The notes below the pieces were generated by a model. The model had not been told where the DNA came from, did no database searches, and worked only from the letters and a program-made list of their open reading frames with translations. Position numbers and translations under genes: made by a program. DNA of 64,000 nt from Asaia astilbis JCM 15831 (lineage in GTDB: Bacteria; Pseudomonadota; Alphaproteobacteria; Acetobacterales; Acetobacteraceae), in contig NZ_BAJT01000017.1 in the NCBI RefSeq assembly GCF_000613845.1, forward strand, positions 1-64,000. Direction: 5' to 3'. Shown one piece after another: positions 26,130-35,716 of this stretch (positions are counted from its first letter, which is position 1; each line of letters opens with the position of its first letter).

Positions 26130-26786
26130 TCAGCGAGGCCAACGGGTGAGTATCCCGTCCAGTTGGGCTCGCCACGCATCCCAATCGTGACCGCCGGAGA
26201 CTTCGACGACCCGGTCTTCGGGAAGGTCACGGGCTAGAAGCTGGTGCCCAGCCTTGAAACGGTCGTCTCGCGCGTGCCCTAGATAGAGAGGCACCCCCGT
26301 CGCACTGTTCAGCCTCTCACGAAGCCAGAGGAGGCTCGTCTTTTCGATTGGCGTCAGTTTGACATCGTCCGACTTCCATGTGGCCAGTCCGCCTCGTGAG
26401 GCGATTGCTTCCATCGTTCCCTGCGTGCCGAGAAAAGGCGCGAGGAGGATGAGACCCTTGAGAGCAGAACTATCGCACGCGGCACAGCAAAGAGCCCCCA
26501 TGGCGCCGAGCGATATCCCGAGGAGGTGCAGTTCCCGCCCCGAAAACTGAGATAGAAAGGTGGCTTGCAGGTATTCGCCAACGCGGTTTTCGAAATAGAG
26601 GTCCGGCGCAGGAGCGATGGCCCAAATGTCGAGGAAGGAATCAGCTCCGTGCAGTTGTTCGATAAAGCCCTCGGTTTCGAAATCGGCGGGGTGAATACCA
26701 ACGCCGCACAACAGGACAAGGATACGGCCTCGATTGTCGCCAGCAGGAGCAGGGTAATGCTTGAATGTCAGGTCGTCGGAACTCAC
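26130..26786 (-). CDS. alpha/beta hydrolase of the APE cluster
   Basis: A 218-residue alpha/beta hydrolase. It has the nucleophile elbow GISLGAMG (Ser92), an acidic residue near 174-175 (HARDDRF) and His200 in SGGHDWDAW. There is no signal peptide, so it is cytoplasmic. Overlap of four bases with the exporter gene makes it part of the operon. A release or editing thioesterase role is possible, since the usual ApeK hotdog thioesterase is not found in the window. A gap of about 170 bases follows before the LRAT-like gene. Confidence 0.75.
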   Translation of the reverse strand: MSSDDLTFKHYPAPAGDNRGRILVLLCGVGIHPADFETEGFIEQLHGADSFLDIWAIAPAPDLYFENRVGEYLQATFLSQFSGRELHLLGISLGAMGALCCAACDSSALKGLILLAPFLGTQGTMEAIASRGGLATWKSDDVKLTPIEKTSLLWLRERLNSATGVPLYLGHARDDRFKAGHQLLARDLPEDRVVEVSGGHDWDAWRAQLDGILTRWPR

Positions 26787-29107
26787 GCTTTTGCCTCGTT
26801 AGTAAAGGCTGCACCGAACAAAAGGCAGAGAAACGTGCCGATTGCGACGGTCTTGCCGACATCATGCAACACAGGGATCTCCGAGAATGACAGGACACCG
26901 TATGCCGCGACGGTACAACAATTTGCCAGCATGATGGAGGCGAGGGCGTGCGTACGTTTCTCGTCGCTTTCGTATCTTCTGGCGAAGAACAATCCGTAAT
27001 TCGATCCCACGGCGACGATGAGCATGAACCCGACGATCATAAAGATCGAGAGTTTTTCACCATGTGCCATCAGGAGCGCTGCTGTCACGAGCACAGCGCC
27101 AAGAAGAGGGAGAATGACGAGACCTGTTGTCCGCACATTGCGCAGGAAGCTAAGGATCAGCGCGATGACCGCGATGCTTCCGATGACCGCAAGCGTCACG
27201 GCCTCATGCTGAAACCGATACAGGAGCCCCCGGGATTGTTTTTCGAGATCGACGAGGTCAACGCCACTCGGCAGATGCGTTTTTAGTCCAGCTTCATCGG
27301 AGAGCCCGTCGAGCGGCGCTAGGACGACCCAGCCCATTTTCTCGTTTTGAGACAACATGGAACTCAGTCGTAGGCCGAGCAACGGCGGTAGATCTTCTGG
27401 TTTCAGATCAGGCGCGGTTCGCGCCTTCTCCACGTCGACGAAGAAGGGCGTGAAGGCGTCCGGTTTGAAGGGGAGATGGATGAGTGCTTCGGCGAAACGT
27501 TGGTGAAGCGTCGCCCCATGTGGCCAGACGTTGCGGCGATAAGCCTGCATCTTCCGGCTTGGCAGAATCAGGCTCGGTAGCGAATATCCTTTGATCGCTC
27601 CTCTGGTGACGAGGGCTTCCAAGGTCGGACGTAAGTCCTCGCCCGTCTCCAGGGCCGCCTCTCGGCTACGCGCACGCCATGCCAGAAATTTCGATGGACT
27701 GACGAGCCCGAGGTCGTTTCGTAATGTCGTGTCCAGTTTCTGCGTCTCTGGCGGAAGAGGGCTCATCGACAGAAGATCGGTCTGCCATAGACCTCCCTTG
27801 TGAGTCAGGAGCGCGCCGCAAGCAGCAATCACTGCGATACCGAGGGCTCCACGGATGACGGGTTGGTGGCTCCGGATAAAGCGCAGAGGGTGTCCGATCA
27901 GAGGAGCCCCTTTTGCCCGGAACCCGAAAGGAACCAAGCTCGGGAGAACATACCGTGCCACAAGCACCGCTACTGACAAGCCTACCATGGAAAAGAGACC
28001 GAGCTGCGCAAAACCTATGAAACCGGAGCCGAGCATCGCGCCAAAACCCGCGATTGAGACAAGTGCCCCTAATCGGAGCGTAGGCCACAAGCTGCGTGCG
28101 GTGCCCGTTGCATGTTCCGAAGGGTCGCTCTGCGTCAAAACATAGATTGAATAGTCCAATGCCTCGCCGAGCAAGGTAACCCCAAAGCCGAGCGTGATGG
28201 CATGGACATAGCCAAACCCGAGCAAAACGAAGGTGATGCCAGCGAGGATGGCCCCGATCACGGGGAGCAAGGCCAGACCGAGCGTGAGTACAGAGCGATA
28301 GGCCAGAAGCAGAAAGAGGATCGCGCCTGCTGCTGCCAGAAGGGACAGAAACGAGACATCGTGTTTTGTGGCGTCTCTCGATGCCACGGCAAAGACGCCG
28401 GGGCCGCTCATGCGCAAGCGCACCGAGGATGGATGTTTGAGTGTGGACCGCACGGCATCAAAAGCATCGGATACGCTTTTCTGGGCTGCCTGCTGGGCGT
28501 CGAGATCGAAACCGGAGGCATGGGCGTAAAGGAGGAGCATGGCTCTGCTGCCGTCTTTGGTCATCCAGACACCGCTTCGGGTTTCCGGTCCTGCACCACC
28601 GCTTTGCTGTAATCCCTCACCAACCGTCATGGCTGATCCGATCGGGTCAGCAGGCAGGCTTTGTGCCAGCATCGGGCCCAGATCGGAGCTCAGCAGAGAG
28701 GCATCCTGTCGCAGAGATTTTTCGATTTCATCTCGGTTCAGCCGCTCTGGAGTCAAGGAGGGGTCGAGTTGAAAGCGATGATCCCAGACGAAATGCTGTA
28801 TGGGGGCGATGGACGCGTCATCGCCATTAAGCACACCGTCGAACGCAGCATTTCGCCGTAATCTGGAAGCGATCTGTTCGCTGAATTCAGTCAGGACAGT
28901 TTCCGGCGCCTGATCGATTGCGACGAGAATCAGGCGTGACGCCGCCCCATCTCCGCTCACCTGGGCCAGAAGGGCCGTCTCTCCGAGGGTTTTGGGTGCC
29001 GGAAAAAACGCCGCCATGTCGGTGCGATAGGTGCCGAAGACGACGCAGGTGAGGCAAACCAGCATGGTAACGCCAAAAACCCACAGAGGTCGGCGGTCAG
29101 CGCGCAA
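26783..29107 (-). CDS. apeM: MMPL/RND-family exporter
   Basis: A 774-residue inner-membrane protein with two repeated halves. Each has a large periplasmic loop after one helix (residues about 30-240 and 420-620) and a bundle of five to six helices. Lipid or polyene transport is expected, as with ApeM and the hopanoid transporter HpnN. Overlap with the LolA-like gene (29097-29107) supports a coupled export unit. Signs of a broken frame are absent. Confidence 0.88.
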   Translation of the reverse strand: MRADRRPLWVFGVTMLVCLTCVVFGTYRTDMAAFFPAPKTLGETALLAQVSGDGAASRLILVAIDQAPETVLTEFSEQIASRLRRNAAFDGVLNGDDASIAPIQHFVWDHRFQLDPSLTPERLNRDEIEKSLRQDASLLSSDLGPMLAQSLPADPIGSAMTVGEGLQQSGGAGPETRSGVWMTKDGSRAMLLLYAHASGFDLDAQQAAQKSVSDAFDAVRSTLKHPSSVRLRMSGPGVFAVASRDATKHDVSFLSLLAAAGAILFLLLAYRSVLTLGLALLPVIGAILAGITFVLLGFGYVHAITLGFGVTLLGEALDYSIYVLTQSDPSEHATGTARSLWPTLRLGALVSIAGFGAMLGSGFIGFAQLGLFSMVGLSVAVLVARYVLPSLVPFGFRAKGAPLIGHPLRFIRSHQPVIRGALGIAVIAACGALLTHKGGLWQTDLLSMSPLPPETQKLDTTLRNDLGLVSPSKFLAWRARSREAALETGEDLRPTLEALVTRGAIKGYSLPSLILPSRKMQAYRRNVWPHGATLHQRFAEALIHLPFKPDAFTPFFVDVEKARTAPDLKPEDLPPLLGLRLSSMLSQNEKMGWVVLAPLDGLSDEAGLKTHLPSGVDLVDLEKQSRGLLYRFQHEAVTLAVIGSIAVIALILSFLRNVRTTGLVILPLLGAVLVTAALLMAHGEKLSIFMIVGFMLIVAVGSNYGLFFARRYESDEKRTHALASIMLANCCTVAAYGVLSFSEIPVLHDVGKTVAIGTFLCLLFGAAFTNEAKA

Positions 29108-29708
29108 GTGTCACGTTTTCCTTCACGGTCATGGTAGAGAGATCGCCTGAAGCACTGACTGAGACAATTTTTTCAATAATGGCGTCTGAACCGCTTACAG
29201 TGATCCACGAGAGAAACTGCCTGAGCTTGGCATCACGCGGGATGAGGAGCAATTGCCACTCGTTCCGCGTCCCACTGAAGCGGGTCTCGTAGAGGCGGTC
29301 GAGCGTTGATCCGTCGCCTGCGAGCGTGGCGCGCATACCATTGACGAGCCCGGCGAGCTGAGGAGCTTGACCGGTCGAGAAATGCCGAGTCTTGCCTTGC
29401 ATGACCAAAGTCGCCTCATTGCCCTTGAGGATGAAATCCTGCTTCTCGGGAGCTTGGACCGTTTTCTGCATAAAGTCAGGGGCGCTGTAATGGAGTGTCC
29501 CCGAACTTTTGACTGGACTGGCCAGAAGTTTGCTCTGTCGGATCTCCTCGAACTGGCCGTCTGCCATTTTCACCTGGGCAAGATCCTGCATCAGATCGTT
29601 CAGACCATATTGCGCGCGCATTCCTGCCGAGGCCGGGCCGGAGCAGGAGAGAGACCACGCAAGAGAGGTGCAGACGATAAAAGCGGGCGTAAGCTTTGGG
29701 AAACGCAT
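29097..29708 (-). CDS. apeL: LolA-like outer-membrane lipid carrier
   Basis: A 203-residue periplasmic protein with a signal peptide (SLSCSGPASA about residues 20-29). The mature part has the beta-rich LolA/LolB-like pattern (FEEIRQSKLLASPVKSSGTL, then YSAPDFMQKTVQAPEK). In aryl polyene loci the LolA-like protein works with the MMPL exporter to place the pigment on the outer membrane. The gene follows the acyltransferase by one base and overlaps the exporter gene. Confidence 0.85.
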   Translation of the reverse strand: MRFPKLTPAFIVCTSLAWSLSCSGPASAGMRAQYGLNDLMQDLAQVKMADGQFEEIRQSKLLASPVKSSGTLHYSAPDFMQKTVQAPEKQDFILKGNEATLVMQGKTRHFSTGQAPQLAGLVNGMRATLAGDGSTLDRLYETRFSGTRNEWQLLLIPRDAKLRQFLSWITVSGSDAIIEKIVSVSASGDLSTMTVKENVTLAR

Positions 29709-29709
29709 G

Positions 29710-30600
29710 TCAGCGAGATCCTTTTGACCAGAAATCGAAGTAATTGAACCAGTTCAATGGTGCTGCGCGGCAAAGTTGTTCGAGATTTCTGGTGTAACAC
29801 CTCATTGTCTCCTCCACCCAGAGCTCCGGGTCCGAAGGACGCGCAGAGAGCGCGGAAGAGAGGGAATGAAACACAATTTCGTATCGACCCATGCCTTGAT
29901 GAAGCCCTACCACCATGACAACCGGGCAACGCAAAGCCATTGCCAGACGATAAGGCCCTCGTGGGAACAGGGCATCGTCACCGAGAAAGGGCATGGCCAA
30001 GAGATCGCGGCCATTCAGATCACGATCTGCCAGAAGCCCGACACAATGTCCCGTTCGAATGCGCTCAGCGGCAAGGATCAGTGCATCCGGGCGTCCCAGA
30101 TCGATGATGTCCAGTTCAAGGTCTGGATTAATGGCTCTGAAGAGTGCCTGAACTTTCCGGGCGTTTTCCTGATACATGAGCAGGCTCGGGGCGCGACTGT
30201 GTTTGACACGACCGAGCGCGAGTAAGGCCTCAAAACTGCCAAAATGGGCGCTGAGTAGCAGGCATCCTTTGCCGTCTCGTGTGGCGTGAATAATGGTCTC
30301 TTCGTTTGTGACGGTGAGGTCAGGTACGTCGTATCGGCCCGCAAGAAAATACAGGCGATCGAGCAGACAAGTCCCGAAAAAGAGGAAATGCCTGCAGACA
30401 TCCCGCCACGTGACGTTTCTTTCCAGCACACGACGGAGGTAATCCCGTGACGCAGTCCTCGCTTTGGGCGCAACAATCATGAAATACAGGCAGGCGGGTA
30501 ACAGGAAGAGCCGAGCAGTTCTCTGACCGAGGAGAAGGGCGAGACGCGCAGCGACGATCATTACCCTGAGTGATCCGCGCTCTGGCTGCCTGCGCCACAA
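29710..30600 (-). CDS. LpxL-type acyltransferase
   Basis: A 296-residue member of the lauroyl/lysophospholipid acyltransferase family. It shows the N-terminal membrane-associated part and the HX4D/E-like motif LLLSAHFGSFEALLA (His about 118, Glu about 123), then LLADRDLNGRDLLAMPFLG. It is the acyltransferase half often fused to a glycosyltransferase in ApeJ; here the GT is separate at 20989. It would attach the aryl polyenoyl chain to a lipid acceptor. Sixteen bases separate it from the hotdog dehydratase. Confidence 0.85.
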   Translation of the reverse strand: MWRRQPERGSLRVMIVAARLALLLGQRTARLFLLPACLYFMIVAPKARTASRDYLRRVLERNVTWRDVCRHFLFFGTCLLDRLYFLAGRYDVPDLTVTNEETIIHATRDGKGCLLLSAHFGSFEALLALGRVKHSRAPSLLMYQENARKVQALFRAINPDLELDIIDLGRPDALILAAERIRTGHCVGLLADRDLNGRDLLAMPFLGDDALFPRGPYRLAMALRCPVVMVVGLHQGMGRYEIVFHSLSSALSARPSDPELWVEETMRCYTRNLEQLCRAAPLNWFNYFDFWSKGSR

Positions 30601-30616
30601 GGGAGGGATGATTGCG

Positions 30617-30916
30617 TCATCGCAGGAGCCATGACCCTTTCATCAAAGGGGCGCCTGTCGCTTTCCGGGTAAGGGTGAATAGAGTCCTGCCCTGATGCGT
30701 GACGTCCGGGTGCTGTTCGAGAAGCAGTGTTTCTCCAAAAGGCGCTGGAGCAATGAATTTGACGTCTATGAATGTCAGACTCTGTTCCGGTGCTATCTGC
30801 TGAACGATTTCATCAAGCAGTAAGGCGCCGGGGACAATGGGCATGCCAGGAAAATGTAGCTCGGCCGTTGGATGATCGAGCGGTATGAGCAGCTCGATTG
30901 TCGTTGTCTCGCTCAA
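30617..30916 (-). CDS. apeI: hotdog dehydratase (ApeI-like)
   Basis: A 99-residue single-hotdog-domain protein with the FabZ-like core HPTAELHFPGMPIVPGALLL and conserved Gln/Asp-type tail (FIDVKFIAPAPFGETLLLE). It forms with ApeP a pair of dehydratases in these loci. It overlaps by four bases the AMP-ligase gene. The frame is intact. Confidence 0.85.
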   Translation of the reverse strand: MSETTTIELLIPLDHPTAELHFPGMPIVPGALLLDEIVQQIAPEQSLTFIDVKFIAPAPFGETLLLEQHPDVTHQGRTLFTLTRKATGAPLMKGSWLLR

Positions 30917-32224
30917 TGCTTTTGATCGCGCTCGAATAGAGGCAGGACGGCGCTCCGGGTGACCTTGCCCAAGGCGTTGCGCGGCAACGCATCGACCATG
31001 AGCAGCGGGCGAGGAAGGAACGCGGGATCGATCAGGTGCCTGAGAGCGTCGATGACGTCGCCTCGCGTGAGATCCGGAGCAACGACCACGGCGCGCAGGC
31101 GCGTCACGCTTTCGTTCTCCGTGTCAGATGTTACGAACATGCCATCCGTACACCGGGAATGCTCATGAGCACTTGAGAGAGATAGGAGAGACTGCTGCGC
31201 TTACCCGCAATATTGACCATATCGGCCAGGCGCGGGCCGAGAGTGAACTCACCCGGTGAGGCTGGTTCGAGGACGTCCTGAAGAGGGGCAACACCTTCGA
31301 CTGCGGCGCCCGTCGCCCACCAGCCATGCTCATCCTGATGCAGAACGACATCGTCGAGACAGCACCAGGTCAGACAGCGCGTTGTGAAACGTGTCGCGAC
31401 CTGACCCGCCTCGCTGCAGCCGTAAATTTCCAGCAGAGGTGCGGAAAAACGGGTTTCGCTCAGCTGGGCCAGCTCGGACGAAAGCGGCGCTGTGGCACTC
31501 AGCACGAGGGTTGTAGCGGGCAAATCGATGCCGGATTCAACGAGCGCACGAAGATGGACCGGGGTGGTGACCAAAATTCTTGGAGCGGGGATGCGAAGCA
31601 TGCACTGACGCACATCCTCCGGGAAAAGAGGGGTGTCGGCTGCCACGCTCATCCCGTGTTGCCATGCAAGCATGATGACCGATTCAAGACCGTAACTGTG
31701 CTGATGCGGCACGGTGCCGACAAGACAACCGCCTTCGATCCCGGGATCTGTCATGTGAGCACCCGCCGCGCGCGCGCTTTTGACGAGTACACCCCAGCTT
31801 TTGGGGACCGGCTTTGGCTGGCCTGTAGATCCTGAGGTGAACAGAATGACAGCTTGCTGCGCGGCAGGCACCGTGACGTTCAGAATGCCGGTTTCCGGCA
31901 GATCTGCAGGGTACACAAAATAGGGCAGGTCCGTCGGCGCGCCATCGGTCAGGACGTAAAGACCGGGATAAGAGGCAAAAAGGTCCGCAATGTCTCCGAT
32001 GTCGTATTCGACGGCATCAGAGTAACCTGTTTGGCCAAGAGGGCCGCAGCAAAACCAACCATGAAACGATAGCGGTCGCTGCAGAGATTGATCACATAGG
32101 ATGACCGCGGCAATTGCTCAGTCAGACTGCTGACATCGCGATAGAACTCTCTTGCACTGATCGTTCTGTCAGGACGAACGGCAACTGCCTGCTCAGGTGC
32201 GTGAGAGAGAACCGGGTAAGTCAT
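30913..32224 (-). pseudogene. apeH: acyl-CoA synthetase/AMP-ligase (ApeH-like), two frameshifts
   Basis: Three consecutive frames together give an ANL-superfamily adenylating enzyme: MTYPVLSHAPEQAVAVRPDR (from 32224); then FTSGSTGQPKPVPKSWG (the phosphate-binding P loop) and LEIYGCSEAGQVATR; then ALPRNALGKVTRSAVL (the C-terminal Lys region). The joins need one T in TTTTT near 31975 and one G in CGG near 31146. The active-site motifs are otherwise intact. It would activate the aryl starter (hydroxybenzoate or coumarate-type) and load the ACP. I annotate it as broken because of the visible frames. Confidence 0.8.
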
Positions 32225-32262
32225 TTCTGTAGATGACGGCAAGCGTGATGCCTCTCGTGAGC

Positions 32263-32826
32263 TCAGGAGGAACGAGGTTTTGTTGCTGGGGCGGGTCTGC
32301 TCGCACAATCCTTGATCATGGTGATGATCTGCGACAGCGAGTGCTTCGGAGGATTTTTCAGAGCGAACTGGCGGACGGCGTATTCCAACGCAAAGAACGC
32401 CGCGACGGAAGGAAGATCGACAATATTGACGAAAAACGACCAGGTCTTGAGCGACGCAAAGCAGAAAAGGCAGATCGAAAGTGCCATCTGAGACAGGAAG
32501 AAAACAGTCCAGGCAATCGTCACATGACGAGTATACCGCTCAAGCTCCCTGGCGATGTGCTGTCCATGGAGCCGATGAGCCATCTCGGTCACGAGTGGCG
32601 TCCGTTCCGGGCGCAAGGTCATTGCAAATGTCGTCGTCAGACCGGCGTAGAGAAGCCAGTGAGCCAGTGCGGCTGCGAAGACGACCCCGACCTTGCAAAT
32701 GCCGAACAGACTTAAATCGACGGAATGGTGTTCAAGGACGGAGATCACCATGTGGAAGACTAGAGGCGTACCAATCAGCCCGAACGCAGCCCAAAAGGCG
32801 GGCGGGATACGACGCATCGGTCTCAT
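32263..32826 (-). CDS. apeG: ApeG-type membrane protein (COG4648-like)
   Basis: A 187-residue integral membrane protein with hydrophobic segments at about 10-30, 45-70, 110-130 and 130-155, and a Pro/Lys/Arg-rich C-terminus. The topology and position directly after the ACP match the COG4648-type membrane protein of aryl polyene loci. The function is unknown; a supporting role at the membrane is inferred. It shares four bases with the ACP stop. Confidence 0.65.
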   Translation of the reverse strand: MRPMRRIPPAFWAAFGLIGTPLVFHMVISVLEHHSVDLSLFGICKVGVVFAAALAHWLLYAGLTTTFAMTLRPERTPLVTEMAHRLHGQHIARELERYTRHVTIAWTVFFLSQMALSICLFCFASLKTWSFFVNIVDLPSVAAFFALEYAVRQFALKNPPKHSLSQIITMIKDCASRPAPATKPRSS

Positions 32827-33104
32827 ATCGTCGATTGTTCACCCTGAATATATGCGGAGAGACTTCTGATATTCTCGAAGATGCTTCCGTTATTCTCATC
32901 GTCGGCCCGCAGCCTCACACCGTATTCCTGAGAGACGACCAGTGCGATTTCGAGCATGTCGATGGAATCAAGCCCGAGACCTTCCCCATAAAGAGGTGTC
33001 TCAGGTGTTACGTCCGTTGAATCGATCTCCAGATTCAGGGTCGTAACAATCAATGTGGCCAACTTGGCCTCTTCAGTGCTCAGAGAGGTATAAAGAGAAG
33101 ACAT
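32823..33104 (-). CDS. apeE: acyl carrier protein
   Basis: A 93-residue ACP from ATG 33104. The phosphopantetheine site is GLGLDSIDMLEIAL, with Ser in the DSIDML context. The rest is acidic with the usual helical spacing. The frame is open to TTG 33140, adding 12 residues, but ATG at MSSLYTSL is the natural start. It is the first gene of the operon. APE loci usually have two ACPs; only one is visible here. Confidence 0.88.
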   Translation of the reverse strand: MSSLYTSLSTEEAKLATLIVTTLNLEIDSTDVTPETPLYGEGLGLDSIDMLEIALVVSQEYGVRLRADDENNGSIFENIRSLSAYIQGEQSTI

Positions 33105-33491
33105 GATAAGAAGATTATCGCTTTCTCGGTCCGCAACCAAGAGGCAAAAGCCATATTGATTTAGCTGAAATGAATATCGGCCGAAAACCCGTGACCGATG
33201 GGCTGCTAAAAGGCGTCCTCGCGACAGTCGCCGACTTCTATGAATTTATGATCGTCGAATCGCCACCGTATTTCGGTTTCCATCGCAAGAATGGCCCTTG
33301 CAGCACCCTACATCGTGTACGTCCTGGTCCGTACGTAGCCCTATGATGCATTGGGCATGAACCTCATCCTGACACGAGCGCTAAAATTCATCGCAGGAGC
33401 AATTCTCACCTCAAATTGGGCAACATCATCCCGATGCGGTATTCACGCAACCAGTACATCGATGTCGGCATCTTAGCGCACTTGATCAACG
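33105..33491. other. operon promoter region and IS edge
   Basis: About 390 bases. The part next to 33104 should hold the promoter of the APE operon (minus strand), though I see no clear -35/-10 pair. A 58-codon plus-strand frame at 33170-33346 has no recognisable product. Confidence 0.4.
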
Positions 33492-34390
33492 TCAAGGGAA
33501 CGAGAGCGCCGGTGCAAAAGTTGTATCGTCTAGGTCACGTTGACGAAGTATCTGATCCAGATCTTTGCGGCGGCGATATTGAGGAAGCACATAGACGACA
33601 GAGTGATCTTGTCGCAGAGGGGCGCGATGCGGCGCATCTGCATGATGCTGTTGAACATCCGCTTGATGCGATCGCGATCCCTGTAACGCTACTAGCATGC
33701 TTTTTGCGGAGTGCTGCGATCCTTTCCTGATGAAATAATTGCCAGGGTCCCATGGACCAGTAGATCCTGGCGGAAACTCTCACTGTCATAGCCCCGGTCG
33801 TCCAGTATGGCGTTAGGGTTTTAACCAAGCAGACTCATCAGGGTGGCTTTGGTGCTATAGCCCCAAACCTGGCCTCCGATATAAATAAAGCTGAGAGGGT
33901 GTCCCCGATTGTCACATCGGGCACGGATCTTTCTCGTAAAGGCGCCGTGTGACCGATCGAAAAACTCCAAATGAGCCCGCGTTTTGCCCAAGTGATGTCT
34001 GAATGGGCACGAAGTAGGGTGCTGTCTATCTTACGTTGCCAGCCATCAGTCGGCTCCAGATTCACCAAGGTCTGTAAAGAAGCATCCTAGACACCCTGCT
34101 CAGCCCAATACCGGAATCGGACATAGACCCGAGTTCTACGTGCCCTAGCGCTCATACATGTCCTGCCGGGAAAAACCCGTTAGCGGAACGTACAGCATGC
34201 CACTCGGAAATGGCAGATTGTGCTCAGACGGACGGGTCCAACGCCCAGGTGGCAGAGGTGAACCAATCATCGTCCATTCTTGATCCGTCAGATCGCCTCG
34301 TGCCTGTCCTATCTGTTCGTTATGCCACTGGCAGGCAGTGACACTGATCTCAAGCAGACCGTGCCTATCTTTCGTCCACACAGCCAAAAC
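33492..34390 (-). pseudogene. decayed IS5-family transposase
   Basis: Minus-strand frames in series carry pieces of an IS5-type DDE transposase: ARGDLTDQEWTMIGSPLPPG (start, near 34290), then GWQRKIDSTLLRAHSDITWA and AKRGLIWSFSIGHTAPL, and the C-terminal part RMFNSIMQMRRIAPLCDKIT with LSSMCFLNIAAAKIW. Several frameshifts and internal losses separate them, so it is dead. It sits just upstream of the APE operon and separates it from the GT61 pair and chorismatase. Confidence 0.8.
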
Positions 34391-34606
34391 TCGCGCTTGA
34401 AGAGGCGTATTAAGACGTTCTACCGCGTTTTGCCTTGATCAGAGGGTCAAACAGCACCGCTGTCAGAATGACGGCATAACAATAACTAAACTATCGCTTA
34501 CTAAGCACCAAACCTGCTCGATTTGTGGAGCTAGCTTCTGTCGAGTTGCAAAGGTTCGAAGGGTATGTCAAGCGTTACAAAACTTTCTTAGTTGTTGGAG
34601 AATAAA

Positions 34607-35716
34607 TTGGCTCTATACTCAACACCTATCAACTCGAGTTCCGGAAAAATTTTCCATGATGAACCCGATGTGATTACCTTAAGAGATGCCCTGTATGTTC
34701 CCGTTACTAGACATCTAGATCATTCTTACGGTGTTTTTTCGCGAGATGGCCTTTTGATAAATCAATGTGCCTTTTTTTGGCAAAATCCATTGGAGTCAAA
34801 AGGTCAGCCAGTTATTTCTAATATAAAGAATGCAAACTGCACCAATATAATTGATTCCGCAGTTTATACCGGGTTTATAAATTATCAATACGGACACTTC
34901 ATTACGGAGTTCCTGTCGCGAGTATGGTGCCTAAAAGAAATAAGGAACGGAAGGCCAATATTGTTACATAGCGACATTTCTATTGATAATATCTTTTCAT
35001 GTTCCTGGCTTCGTGACTTTTTGGGTTTACTAGATCTCGAAAAGAAAGATTTTATTATACCATCAGAACCCTCTGTTATTAGAGAGCTGACGATACCTTT
35101 CCCTTCTTTTGGTGAGGATAATCATTGTTCGAGCGTCTTCGCTCGTTTTTGCAATGAGATTGGAGATAAGGCTTATGAAAAATCAAGCCTGAAAATGAAG
35201 AAAGAAAATATCTACTTATCCCGATCGAAATTAATGTGCGGTACAATCAAGTTAGATAATGAAGCCGCTTTTGAAGAAAAACTGTCAAAGAAAAATGTGA
35301 AAATTATTCACCCTCAGAATTTGTCACTATTCGATCAAATTTCTTTATATCGAGATGAAAATATAGTTTCTGGAATTCTTGGTTCTTCATTTCATACTAG
35401 TATCTTTACGAACTCTCCACAAGGAATCGCTATAAATTTAAAAGGCAAACCCTCTCTTAATTTTCTACTTATGGATAGAGTTAATAAATCAAGAATAGAG
35501 TATTACAATATATCAGATATCCGAAATTCTGATTTCCCTGACCACAATTATTTAGAAACCAAAACTCTGGGCGATGTAGATTCTGTTTCTGAAAGTATAC
35601 TTGACTTATTTTGTGTCCAAAGAAATTCAACATCTATTCCTAATATGGGATTTTACCCAAAAAATATAGGAATGAACATAAATTTTTTACAGCATGACCA
35701 CGATTCACGGTACTGA
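34607..35716 (+). CDS. GT61-family glycosyltransferase
   Basis: A protein of about 369 residues, of the DUF563/GT61 type. Conserved parts include NYQYGHFITEFLSRVWCLKE, ENIYLSRSK and VSGILGSSFHTSIFTNSP. TTG 34607 is preferred because GGAG lies six bases before it; the frame is open to TTG 34592. GT61 enzymes attach sugars in exopolysaccharide or surface glycans. The gene is strikingly AT-rich relative to the APE region, so it was probably acquired. It overlaps the next gene by 23 bases. Confidence 0.75.
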   Translation: MALYSTPINSSSGKIFHDEPDVITLRDALYVPVTRHLDHSYGVFSRDGLLINQCAFFWQNPLESKGQPVISNIKNANCTNIIDSAVYTGFINYQYGHFITEFLSRVWCLKEIRNGRPILLHSDISIDNIFSCSWLRDFLGLLDLEKKDFIIPSEPSVIRELTIPFPSFGEDNHCSSVFARFCNEIGDKAYEKSSLKMKKENIYLSRSKLMCGTIKLDNEAAFEEKLSKKNVKIIHPQNLSLFDQISLYRDENIVSGILGSSFHTSIFTNSPQGIAINLKGKPSLNFLLMDRVNKSRIEYYNISDIRNSDFPDHNYLETKTLGDVDSVSESILDLFCVQRNSTSIPNMGFYPKNIGMNINFLQHDHDSRY

